Assembly: GCA_964535315.1 (NCBI GenBank)
Contig: CAZHTS010000051.1
Location: forward strand, 1 to 35,227
Length of the DNA: 35,227 nucleotides
Direction: 5' to 3'
From: CAZHTS01 sp964535315
GTDB lineage: Bacteria; Chloroflexota; Anaerolineae; Anaerolineales; Anaerolineaceae
Under the pieces are notes generated by a model. It searched no databases and was not told the DNA's origin. It saw nothing but the letters and a program-made list of their open reading frames with translations. Below are positions 1 to 9,080 of this stretch, in pieces (positions within the stretch are counted from its first letter, which is position 1; each line of letters starts with the position of its first letter). A program made the translations under genes and the position numbers.

Positions 1-49
1 TGGATGATATGGCCGGCCTCCCCACAGGTAGGTATACGTCCGATAATCA

Positions 50-79
50 GCAGGGTGGGTTCGTCAGAACCCACCCTGC
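50..79 (-). terminator. Hairpin spanning the SUKH stop codon
   Basis: A perfect 13-bp inverted repeat (GCAGGGTGGGTTC at 50-62, GAACCCACCCTGC at 67-79) has a 4-nt loop at 63-66. The loop contains most of the TGA stop codon of the leftward SUKH gene, so its last four sense codons form one arm of the stem. No T-run follows on the minus strand, so it is either a stem-only terminator or a 3'-end stabiliser. Confidence 0.55.
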
Positions 80-591
80 CGGCTTTCATCATAAGCATCG
101 CCATAAGCTTCAAACCCCGATTGGAGCCAGTACCAGTGCTTTCCTCGATTTTCAATGAGCCGCAATAACATTTCAGTAAACGATTTTGCAATGATTGGTG
201 AATACCCAGGCATTGCATGGCAATCCCAGAAACTGTCGTAACACCAACCTGCACGCTCGGAAGACAAATCTATGGTGATCCATTGTCCATTTCCCCCTTC
301 TCCAACGATATACCACGACCATGAAAGATCCCTTTTGGATGCGTGAAGATCTTCTTCGCTAATTCCAGTCAAGAGGACGGGATTGGCCAATAAGAACTTA
401 TTTGGCGAAACGATATTCAGGGAATAGGCCGAAGACCGAAAGAGAGAAACCCCGCCGCATAGCTGATAGAACGTTTGAAGATCAGCCGGGAGGATGTGTT
501 CTGAACTGATTTGCGGGAGCCCCTCAGGCGGATCGATAAAACAATCAACAGTATTCTCTATTTCAGTAAGAACTTCCTTTACCGTTGGCAT
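64..591 (-). CDS. SMI1/KNR4 (SUKH) family protein
   Basis: The 175-aa cytoplasmic protein has the SUKH pattern: an N-terminal helix, then 'LPADLQTFYQLCGGVSLF' near residues 35-52 (the LP..l..fy...GG core), then a Trp/Gly-rich strand segment 'GEGGNGQWITIDL' and a C-terminal helix with 'SFTEMLLRLIENRG'. In bacteria SUKH proteins are often immunity proteins against polymorphic (Rhs/CDI-type) nuclease toxins, but many are orphan genes of unknown role. The ATG at 591 is preceded by GAGGGG at 5 nt. A short open frame upstream overlaps this start by 13 nt; no recognisable toxin is in the window. The stop codon lies in the loop of a strong hairpin. The family call is fairly secure; an immunity role is inference only. 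Confidence 0.75.
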   Translation of the reverse strand: MPTVKEVLTEIENTVDCFIDPPEGLPQISSEHILPADLQTFYQLCGGVSLFRSSAYSLNIVSPNKFLLANPVLLTGISEEDLHASKRDLSWSWYIVGEGGNGQWITIDLSSERAGWCYDSFWDCHAMPGYSPIIAKSFTEMLLRLIENRGKHWYWLQSGFEAYGDAYDESRQGGF

Positions 592-764
592 GATAACCCC
601 TCATCGATGTACTCGTTGAACGCTTTTTCCTGCACCGTCCACACAGGCAACAGGCAGGTGATCTCGCTGGCGCCAGCCCAGCCACAATGGACGCGTTGGT
701 TTGTTGATTTACAAGCGGAGGCATAGCGTTTGTCCAGCACCGGCTCGTTAGGAAGCCGGCCCAA
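579..764 (-). other. Short open frame overlapping the SUKH start (possible gene remnant)
   Basis: A leftward frame is open from an in-frame stop near 780 and ends at 579, overlapping the SUKH start by 13 nt. The only plausible start is TTG at 764, which would give 61 aa. The C-terminal 40 residues (around 'CGWAGASEITCLLPVWTVQE') look protein-like rather than low-complexity. The overlap is typical of two co-translated genes such as a toxin and its immunity gene. I do not recognise the sequence. It may be the eroded end of a larger gene or a chance frame. Confidence 0.25.
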
Positions 765-880
765 TACATCGTTGCAATTTTATCATCACCGTGCATCGTC
801 CGGCGTATGGCTGGCCGGTCGGCAGGAGCAGGGTTGTGGGCCGCACCAGGCGGCCCACAACCCAGTAAGATCCATTACTT
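592..880. other. Intergenic region between SUKH and the RNHCP gene
   Basis: These 289 bp hold the short overlapping frame described separately and one strong 14-bp hairpin at 831-863. I see no tRNA and no convincing promoter with both boxes. Rightward short frames here lack ribosome binding sites and were not accepted. Confidence 0.6.
831..863 (-). terminator. Strong stem-loop downstream of the RNHCP gene
   Basis: GGGTTGTGGGCCGC (831-844) and GCGGCCCACAACCC (850-863) form a perfect 14-bp stem with a 5-nt loop. It lies 17 bp past the stop codon of the leftward RNHCP gene, where a terminator for the rsgA-RNHCP transcript is expected. The T-tract is missing, so it may act as a processing or stability hairpin. 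Confidence 0.6.
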
Positions 881-1366
881 TCAGGAAAGCGCCGCTTCCG
901 GGAGGGGCATGCTGCTCCAACCGAACAGGCGGGCTCGCACGATGCCGGCGTCGGCGTTGTGCAGGGCCTGAACCCCATTGCGCTGGATGGCGTTGTGCAC
1001 CGCGGGTTCCAGCCGCAGCGAATTCTGAAAGATGGTAAAGATCGTATCGGCGTCATCATCGGCGGCGATGCGGTTGATCGAAATCTCGCCGCACTCGATG
1101 CAGAAATGGATGAGCATCAGTTCACCCTGTTGGGCGTGTCCGTATTTCTTGTTCATCCGTTTCAGCGTCAACCCCACCGGCTGCATCTTGCTCTTGCAGG
1201 CGCACAGCCGGTCGCCGGCCTGATAAAGATCGAGGTGTCTGGACCATAAACAGTAAGGGCAGTGGTTGCGGTTGTGGACGCCGGATACGGTCATGTCCGC
1301 GCTGACGAGGTAGTGGCAGTGAATGCATTTAAAGTCGGCGCGCGAAGATTCAAAACGGTGTTTCAT
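881..1366 (-). CDS. RNHCP domain-containing zinc-ribbon-like protein
   Basis: The 161-aa protein carries the signature that names the RNHCP family: R33-N-H-C-P37, in the context 'HNRNHCPYCLWSRHLD'. Pairs of cysteines at C14/C17, C36/C39, C55/C57 and C89/C92 suggest two metal-binding knuckles; an acidic 'AADDDAD' follows. The biochemical function of the family is not established. The ATG at 1366 overlaps the TGA of rsgA as ATGA, and AGAGGA lies 5 nt upstream inside the rsgA coding end, so translation is probably coupled to rsgA. A longer frame open to 1552 is an overlap with rsgA and was not used. The coupling suggests a role alongside RsgA, perhaps in ribosome or RNA metabolism, but that is inference. 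Confidence 0.85.
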   Translation of the reverse strand: MKHRFESSRADFKCIHCHYLVSADMTVSGVHNRNHCPYCLWSRHLDLYQAGDRLCACKSKMQPVGLTLKRMNKKYGHAQQGELMLIHFCIECGEISINRIAADDDADTIFTIFQNSLRLEPAVHNAIQRNGVQALHNADAGIVRARLFGWSSMPLPEAALS

Positions 1367-2400
1367 GTGTCCTCTTTCAAGCGCATGTAGCTCTGGTAGC
1401 GCCTGGGACTGATCTGGCCGGCAGTGACGGCCTTGCGGATGGCGCAGCCGGGCTCTTCGTTGTGGGTGCAGTCGAGCCCAAAGCGGCATTGCCCGAGGTA
1501 GGGCCGCATTTCCGGGTATAGCGAAGCCAGGTCGTCCTGGTCGATGTCCCATAAGCCAAATTCGCGCACCCCTGGCGTATCGACGATTGCGCCGCCGAAA
1601 TCCAGAGGGAACATTTCGAGATGAGTGGTGGTATGTTTGCCCTTGCCGGTGAACTGGCTGACGGCGTTGACGCGCAGCCCCAGCCCCGGTTGCAGGGCAT
1701 TCAAGAGAGAAGTTTTGCCTACCCCAGATTTACCCAATAAGACGGTGACACGCCCGTGCAGGATGTCGCGCATTTCTTCCAGCCCCTCGCCGCGCAGGGC
1801 GCTGACCAGCACCACGCGGTAACCGATGCGGCGATACTCGTCGACTGCGTCCATGAGTTCCTCCTCCGTTTCACCCTGGTCGTCTTGCGCCAGGTCCAGT
1901 TTGGTGATACACACGACAGCCGGCAGGCCGTGGCCTTCGGCGGCCACCAGGTAGCGGTCGAGCATGTTCCAGCTCGGCCGCGGGGCGGCGGCGGCAAAGA
2001 CCGGGATGACCTGATCCATATTGGCGACGATCACCTGTTCGAAGGAATGTGCGCCGGGCATCGGCACGGCGGTGGGGCGCGACAGCTTGTTCTGGCGCGG
2101 CAGGCGCTCCAGGATCACGCCGGCGTCCGGCCCGGTGGGCTGGTAACGCACCCGGTCGCCGACGGCGATGGGGTCCACATGGGCGAGAGCGTTGAAGTCG
2201 TTTTCCTGGCGCCGGGTGCGCCCCCGGCTATCGGGTGTGAAGCACAGGCCGGCCAGTTCTTTGCGCAGCCTGGCAGAGAGCAGGCAGGTGATGATCTGTT
2301 CACCGCTGTGAACTTCGTAAGCTTCTTTGTTTTTGCGGTAAACGGTGCCCTGGGCGAGAACAACCTCTTGGGCGTTGTGCTGAAATGCGATGTGAGCCAT
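1363..2400 (-). CDS. rsgA: Ribosome small subunit-dependent GTPase RsgA
   Basis: The 345-aa protein is a circularly permuted GTPase that binds the 30S subunit late in assembly and hydrolyses GTP. An N-terminal OB-fold (about residues 15-110) precedes the permuted G domain, whose motifs run G4 (TKLD, 166-169), then G1/P-loop (GKSGVGKT, 223-230), then G3 (DTPG, 274-277). The C-terminal zinc knuckle follows the family pattern C305, C311, H313, C319. Length and motif order are normal. The start is ATG 2400 with GAAAGG a few bases upstream. A U6-tailed hairpin sits about 30 nt before the start codon, so expression may be attenuated. The RNHCP gene follows with a 4-nt overlap. Confidence 0.97.
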   Translation of the reverse strand: MAHIAFQHNAQEVVLAQGTVYRKNKEAYEVHSGEQIITCLLSARLRKELAGLCFTPDSRGRTRRQENDFNALAHVDPIAVGDRVRYQPTGPDAGVILERLPRQNKLSRPTAVPMPGAHSFEQVIVANMDQVIPVFAAAAPRPSWNMLDRYLVAAEGHGLPAVVCITKLDLAQDDQGETEEELMDAVDEYRRIGYRVVLVSALRGEGLEEMRDILHGRVTVLLGKSGVGKTSLLNALQPGLGLRVNAVSQFTGKGKHTTTHLEMFPLDFGGAIVDTPGVREFGLWDIDQDDLASLYPEMRPYLGQCRFGLDCTHNEEPGCAIRKAVTAGQISPRRYQSYMRLKEDT

Positions 2401-2431
2401 AGAAAAAACCTTTCTTTGATATCAATGGATT

Positions 2432-2467
2432 AAAAAACGGCAGCCACGGGGGTTGCCCGTGGCTGCC
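2432..2467 (-). terminator. Rho-independent terminator/attenuator just upstream of rsgA (T2)
   Basis: On the minus strand GGCAGCCACGGG-CAACC-CCCGTGGCTGCC (arms 2456-2467 and 2439-2450, 12-bp perfect stem) is followed by GTTTTTTAA. It ends about 30 nt before the rsgA ATG, so it lies in the rsgA leader. Its stem shares the nine bases AGCCACGGG and their complement with the terminator at 2579-2608, so arms from the two hairpins could pair with each other. Confidence 0.8.
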
Positions 2468-2570
2468 GGGGAAAGCGTGCGAAACCCAAACCGTTGCCGG
2501 TTATGGCGCGGTCTGAGCGTTGTCTGTGGGGTGGTGCTTTACAAGACGGATGCCCAGGCCGGCTGGTTAA
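2468..2570. other. Spacer between two related terminators
   Basis: About 100 bp lie between the two leftward terminators. I see no ORF with a ribosome binding site and no convincing minus-strand promoter for rsgA. If rsgA has no promoter here, it must depend on readthrough of both hairpins. Confidence 0.45.
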
Positions 2571-2608
2571 AAATAAAAAGCCACGGGCGTATGAACACGC
2601 CCGTGGCT
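2571..2608 (-). terminator. Rho-independent terminator behind the 22-codon ORF (T1)
   Basis: On the minus strand AGCCACGGGCGT (2608-2597), a 6-nt loop and ACGCCCGTGGCT (2590-2579) form a perfect 12-bp stem, followed by TTTTATTTTTAA. It begins 30 nt after the stop of the small ORF. This is a canonical intrinsic terminator for leftward transcription. Confidence 0.88.
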
Positions 2609-2638
2609 AAAAAAGCAGAGTCGATTGCTCGCTAAAGT

Positions 2639-2707
2639 TTAAGCGCGAATCGGCAGGCGCGTCCATACAACTTGTACTTGAACAAGCACTTTTACTTGCT
2701 TATGCAT
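2639..2707 (-). CDS. 22-aa small protein or leader peptide (unrecognised)
   Basis: ATG 2707 to TAA 2639 encodes 22 residues. The protein begins MHKQVKVLVQVQVV and ends WTRLPIRA, with six valines alternating with K, L and Q, an amphipathic beta-strand pattern with a basic tail. The start has a near-perfect Shine-Dalgarno (AAAGGAGG, 2716-2723) at 8 nt spacing. A consensus-like promoter (TTGACG-N17-TATATT) lies just upstream and an intrinsic terminator 30 nt downstream, so a transcript of about 165 nt can be drawn with every expression signal present. I do not recognise the peptide. It could be an independent small protein, a secreted or modified peptide, or a leader ORF that regulates rsgA. Functional assignment would be guesswork. 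Confidence 0.7.
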   Translation of the reverse strand: MHKQVKVLVQVQVVWTRLPIRA

Positions 2708-2715
2708 AAAACGCG

Positions 2716-2723
2716 CCTCCTTT
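2716..2723 (-). promoter_or_regulatory. Near-consensus ribosome binding site of the 22-codon ORF
   Basis: The minus strand reads AAAGGAGG, 8 nt before ATG 2707. This is the best Shine-Dalgarno I saw in the window and the main reason for accepting such a short ORF. Confidence 0.8.
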
Positions 2724-2749
2724 CTAAGAGTCAAAACTAAGATGACCTT

Positions 2750-2778
2750 AATATATCAGGGATGGGTGAAATCGTCAA
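2750..2778 (-). promoter_or_regulatory. Sigma70-type promoter of the 22-codon ORF
   Basis: On the minus strand TTGACG (2778-2773), a 17-nt spacer and TATATT (2755-2750) place the start site near 2743, giving a leader of about 36 nt. It is divergent from the promoter at 2813-2841; the two -35 boxes are about 35 bp apart. Confidence 0.75.
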
Positions 2779-2805
2779 TAGATTTGCGCAAAAAAATCTG
2801 CGCTG

Positions 2806-2827
2806 TGCATGCTTGACTCTGCATGCA
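2806..2827 (+). promoter_or_regulatory. Inverted repeat bracketing the -35 box (candidate operator)
   Basis: TGCATGC (2806-2812) and GCATGCA (2821-2827) form a perfect 7-bp inverted repeat with an 8-bp gap. The gap holds the -35 hexamer TTGACT of the nifJ-operon promoter. The position suits a second regulator of the divergent promoters, but no protein can be assigned to it. Confidence 0.4.
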
Positions 2828-2841
2828 GAAACTGTTATCAT
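2813..2841 (+). promoter_or_regulatory. Sigma70-type promoter of the KamB-like/nifJ operon
   Basis: TTGACT (2813-2818), a 17-nt spacer and TATCAT (2836-2841) predict transcription from about 2848. That is immediately before the palindromic operator at 2850-2871, an arrangement suited to repression. Confidence 0.8.
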
Positions 2842-2849
2842 GGAGATCA

Positions 2850-2871
2850 GATATACGATGTATGATATATC
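2850..2871 (+). promoter_or_regulatory. Candidate GntR operator overlapping the transcription start
   Basis: This is an imperfect 22-bp palindrome with outer arms GATATA and TATATC. It contains GATATACGATGT, which recurs exactly at 8919-8930 over the start site of the GntR gene. A shared 12-mer in the two promoters most likely to be co-regulated is strong circumstantial evidence for the binding site of the regulator encoded at 8180-8884. Confidence 0.75.
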
Positions 2872-2883
2872 GCAGGGGGCGTC

Positions 2884-3993
2884 ATGGCACATCCGCCGGG
2901 CGGCGAGCGCCGCCCGAGACTGATTGGGAGTGGAACTTTGAGGACCATCGGTTTTGCTGGCACGGCTAAAAATGCAGGAAAAACAACCACAACCCTCTAT
3001 GTGCTCGACTTGCTGGCGCAGGCTGCCATCCCAACTGCCCTGACCAGCATCGGCTACGATGGTGAGAACAAGGACAACGTCACCGGGCTGCCCAAGCCGC
3101 GTTTTTTGCTCCAGCCCGGTATGCTGGTGGCCACCGCCGAGGGCTGCCTCAAGGCCGGCAGCGCCGCCATCCGCATCCTCGAACGCTCGGGCATTCAGAC
3201 CGTGCTGGGGGAGATCGTCATCGGCGTGGTCGAACAGGCCGGCACCGTGTTGGTGGCCGGGCCGAACCGTAGTTCAGACCTGAAACTGCTGTTTGCCCGC
3301 CTGGCGGAGCGCGGCGCGGCCCTGACCCTGGTGGACGGCGCCCTCAACCGCCTGGTGCCGATGGTGTGCACCGACGGCCTGGTGCTCTCGACCGGAGCGT
3401 CGTACAGCGAAGACATCGACGCCATCACCACCCACGCTGCGGCGTTGATGGAATTGATGCAGCCGCCGCTGGTCGAAGCGCCGCGGCCGGCCGAAAAAGG
3501 CATTCAGATCCGCCGCGATTCACAGCCGCCGCTCTCCCTCCAGCCCGGTTCGCTGCTGGGCGAGAAGAGCCTGATGGCGCTGCGGGCCGCCTTAAGCGCC
3601 CCCGTCGCCGAATTGCTCATCCCCGGCGTGTGCGATCCGCTCCGCCTGGAGACCCTGCTGGACGGCGGCGCCCTGAACGGGGCGACCCTGACTTTTGGCA
3701 GCCCGCTCAAACTGATCGCCAGCGGCGACCCGCTCACCTGGCGGCGCGTCTTTGCCAGAGCGGCGCTGCTGGACGTGCATATCCGTTACCTGGAAAAGAA
3801 CCCGGTCTTCTTCCTGACCGTCAACCCCTTTTACCCCCGCTACCTGCTTCAGGTGGGCGAATACGAGCCGGCCTATGTAGACCGCCTGGCATTGCTGGCG
3901 ACGGCGCGCGCCCGCATTAGCGGGGTGCCGGTGATCGATATCCTCCAACCGCCCATCCCCGATCTGTTGTCATTGATGGAAATCCCACATTAG
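2884..3993 (+). CDS. KamB-like P-loop NTPase (aminomutase reactivase-type)
   Basis: The 369-aa cytoplasmic protein has a BioD-like Walker A, GTAKNAGKTT at residues 26-35, followed by 'LTSIGYDGE', 'PKPRFLL', 'VATAEGCL' and 'LVDGALNRL', with 'LSTGASYSEDI' further on. This order matches, from memory, the KamB subunit linked to lysine 5,6-aminomutase reactivation in lysine-fermenting bacteria; no alignment was made. No aminomutase, KamC-type MutS ATPase or other lysine-pathway gene is in the window. It is the first gene of an operon with a 151-aa protein and nifJ, under a promoter carrying the GntR operator. GGGGG lies 4 nt before ATG 2884; TTG 2938 is an alternative start just before the conserved core. 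Family membership is moderately sure, substrate unknown. Confidence 0.65.
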   Translation: MAHPPGGERRPRLIGSGTLRTIGFAGTAKNAGKTTTTLYVLDLLAQAAIPTALTSIGYDGENKDNVTGLPKPRFLLQPGMLVATAEGCLKAGSAAIRILERSGIQTVLGEIVIGVVEQAGTVLVAGPNRSSDLKLLFARLAERGAALTLVDGALNRLVPMVCTDGLVLSTGASYSEDIDAITTHAAALMELMQPPLVEAPRPAEKGIQIRRDSQPPLSLQPGSLLGEKSLMALRAALSAPVAELLIPGVCDPLRLETLLDGGALNGATLTFGSPLKLIASGDPLTWRRVFARAALLDVHIRYLEKNPVFFLTVNPFYPRYLLQVGEYEPAYVDRLALLATARARISGVPVIDILQPPIPDLLSLMEIPH

Positions 3994-4002
3994 GAGCCTG
4001 TG

Positions 4003-4458
4003 ATGAGTCCCGACCCGTATATCAACAAACTGTTGGATCAAGACCTGCCCTGCAAGGCCAAGCCGCCTGTGGTAGGACGGGTCAACTGTGTGTTGCATGC
4101 CCGCGCCGAGAACCGCGGTCTGGAGCTTTGCCCGTTCCCCTCGCGGGCGGTGCTGAAGAACGAAATCCACGAACTGATCCTGACCGCCGAAGAAACCGCC
4201 GCCCCCGGCAAAACCGTCAACAAGATTTCTTACCTGGCCTTTTTTGAGGTGCTGGAAAGCGGCATGTTGTGGGCGGGCGACAGGCTGGAGATCAACGGCA
4301 AAACGGTGGGCTACCTGGCCGGTTACGACTTCGCCCATATGCCCAACCACATGAATATTGTCGTCCAGACCACGGCCGAGTTGTACACCGGGTTTGAGGC
4401 CGGGTTGAACCCCGGCGACGAGATTCGTTTTGTGTTTACCCACGGGAAAAAGGACTGA
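4003..4458 (+). CDS. Conserved-looking protein of unknown function, second gene of the nifJ operon
   Basis: I do not recognise this 151-aa soluble protein. It has no signal peptide or membrane segment. Its second half alternates short strands and turns ('LWAGDRLEINGKTVGYLAGYDFAHMP' region, then 'NPGDEIRFVF' at the end), suggesting an all-beta or beta-barrel fold that ends with a typical 'G.G.DE(I/V)' barrel edge. Two cysteines, in 'RVNCVLHA' and 'LELCPFP', are not in a metal motif. The start is ATG 4003, with AGGAG 6 nt upstream; GTG 4000 would leave only 3 nt. It begins 9 bp after the KamB-like gene and 54 bp before nifJ, so it is co-transcribed with both. A role tied to the KamB-like NTPase is likely but unproven. 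Confidence 0.8.
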   Translation: MSPDPYINKLLDQDLPCKAKPPVVGRVNCVLHARAENRGLELCPFPSRAVLKNEIHELILTAEETAAPGKTVNKISYLAFFEVLESGMLWAGDRLEINGKTVGYLAGYDFAHMPNHMNIVVQTTAELYTGFEAGLNPGDEIRFVFTHGKKD

Positions 4459-4512
4459 TCCGTTCCCGGGTGCAATTGTAGTAGACGATATCATTTGTCA
4501 GGAGAGAGGCTG

Positions 4513-8100
<3,588 letters not shown>

Positions 8101-8118
8101 TCCATCCGATAAGAAATG

Positions 8119-8150
8119 CCCCCTCCCCGAAATATGGGGAGGGGGTTTCT
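8119..8150. terminator. Bidirectional terminator between nifJ and the GntR gene
   Basis: CCCCCTCCCC (8119-8128) and GGGGAGGGGG (8136-8145) form a 10-bp stem with a 7-nt loop, followed on the plus strand by TTTCTTATTAT. On the minus strand the stem is followed by CATTTCTTA. It can serve both converging genes. Confidence 0.85.
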
Positions 8151-8179
8151 TATTATGCAGTGTTCTGCCGGGGGCGTCT

Positions 8180-8884
8180 TTACTGCTGATCTTCGTGTTC
8201 GATGATTTTTCGGATCAGGTCGTCAAACGCCACCCGGTCGAGGTCATCCATGACACTTAACAAATGCTTTTCCATGCTGCGGTCTGCCGTCTCGGCGTCG
8301 TGCTGGATGATGGCGTCCAGAATGGCCTGATGCTCGTCGGCCGATTTGCCGATGCGCCCGGCCTGAAAGTTGGAAAGGGTGCGGTAGCGGCGCAGGTGAT
8401 CGTCTAGGTTTGCCAGGATTTGCTTCAACCACGGGTTGGGGCTCTTTTGCACGATCAGGTCGTGGAACTGGCGGTTGTAACGGCCGGCGTCGTCCAGGCG
8501 GCCTTCGTGTACCGCCCGCCCGTGTTTCTTGACCAGTAATTGCAATTCGTCGATTTCATCTTCGGTAATCAGAGGGGCGGCCGCACGGGTCGCCAATCCT
8601 TCCAGCACGGCGCGGATCTCGAAGATGTTTTTCATGCTCTCGTGGGTAATCTCCGAAACGGTGGTGCCCTTGTAGGGCACGCGCACGACGAATCCCTCTT
8701 TTTCGAGCCAGATCAGGGCGTCGCGCACCGGCGTCTTGCTGATTTGCAATTGGCTTGCCAGTTCGCTTTCGACCAGGTTTTCGCCTGGTTTGATCTTGAA
8801 GGACAGGATGGCTTCTTTGATTGCATCGTAGGCCAGTCGTTCCAATGAAATGGGACCGTCGATTGGGGTGAGAATGTGCGCCAT
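8180..8884 (-). CDS. GntR family transcriptional regulator, FCD subfamily
   Basis: The 234-aa protein has an N-terminal winged helix (about 12-80; recognition region 'SQLQISKTPVRDALIWLEKEGFV') and an all-helical FCD ligand domain. Its metal/ligand positions are visible: N137 and H141 ('NRQFHDLI'), H185 ('DEHQAIL') and H207 ('EKHLL'). FCD regulators usually respond to small carboxylates or sugar acids. Its promoter (8941-8969) carries the 12-mer GATATACGATGT at its start site, also present in the nifJ-operon promoter, so autorepression and repression of the KamB-like/nifJ operon are likely. No clear Shine-Dalgarno precedes ATG 8884; the leader is about 50 nt. It converges on nifJ with a shared terminator. 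The effector is unknown. Confidence 0.92.
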   Translation of the reverse strand: MAHILTPIDGPISLERLAYDAIKEAILSFKIKPGENLVESELASQLQISKTPVRDALIWLEKEGFVVRVPYKGTTVSEITHESMKNIFEIRAVLEGLATRAAAPLITEDEIDELQLLVKKHGRAVHEGRLDDAGRYNRQFHDLIVQKSPNPWLKQILANLDDHLRRYRTLSNFQAGRIGKSADEHQAILDAIIQHDAETADRSMEKHLLSVMDDLDRVAFDDLIRKIIEHEDQQ

Positions 8885-8918
8885 GGCTGTTTTCCGGGGA
8901 ATAGTGTATCTAGAATTT

Positions 8919-8930
8919 GATATACGATGT
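8919..8930 (-). promoter_or_regulatory. Candidate GntR operator at its own promoter
   Basis: GATATACGATGT is identical to positions 2850-2861. It lies just downstream of the minus-strand -10 box (8946-8941), where transcription should start (about 8934), so a bound repressor would block initiation. Confidence 0.7.
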
Positions 8931-8940
8931 TTTCTGTACT

Positions 8941-8969
8941 ATCATACGAGATGCACGCCCTGCCGTCAA
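8941..8969 (-). promoter_or_regulatory. Sigma70-type promoter of the GntR gene
   Basis: On the minus strand TTGACG (8969-8964), 17 nt and TATGAT (8946-8941). The hexamers and spacing parallel the promoters at 2750-2778 and 2813-2841. Confidence 0.75.
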
Positions 8970-9080
8970 GCGGAAAACGAGATCAGATCACCGGCCGGTG
9001 GTGTACAATAAAAATGGCCTGCGCCGCTCCGGCGGCAGTTTGTTGTCGAAAACTGTCATATTTGGGGTTAGCATGAAACA

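Noticed and set aside
1367..1552. N-terminal extension of the RNHCP protein
   Set aside because: It overlaps rsgA in another frame and has an Arg/Pro-rich shadow composition. The ATG at 1366 has a Shine-Dalgarno and an ATGA junction.
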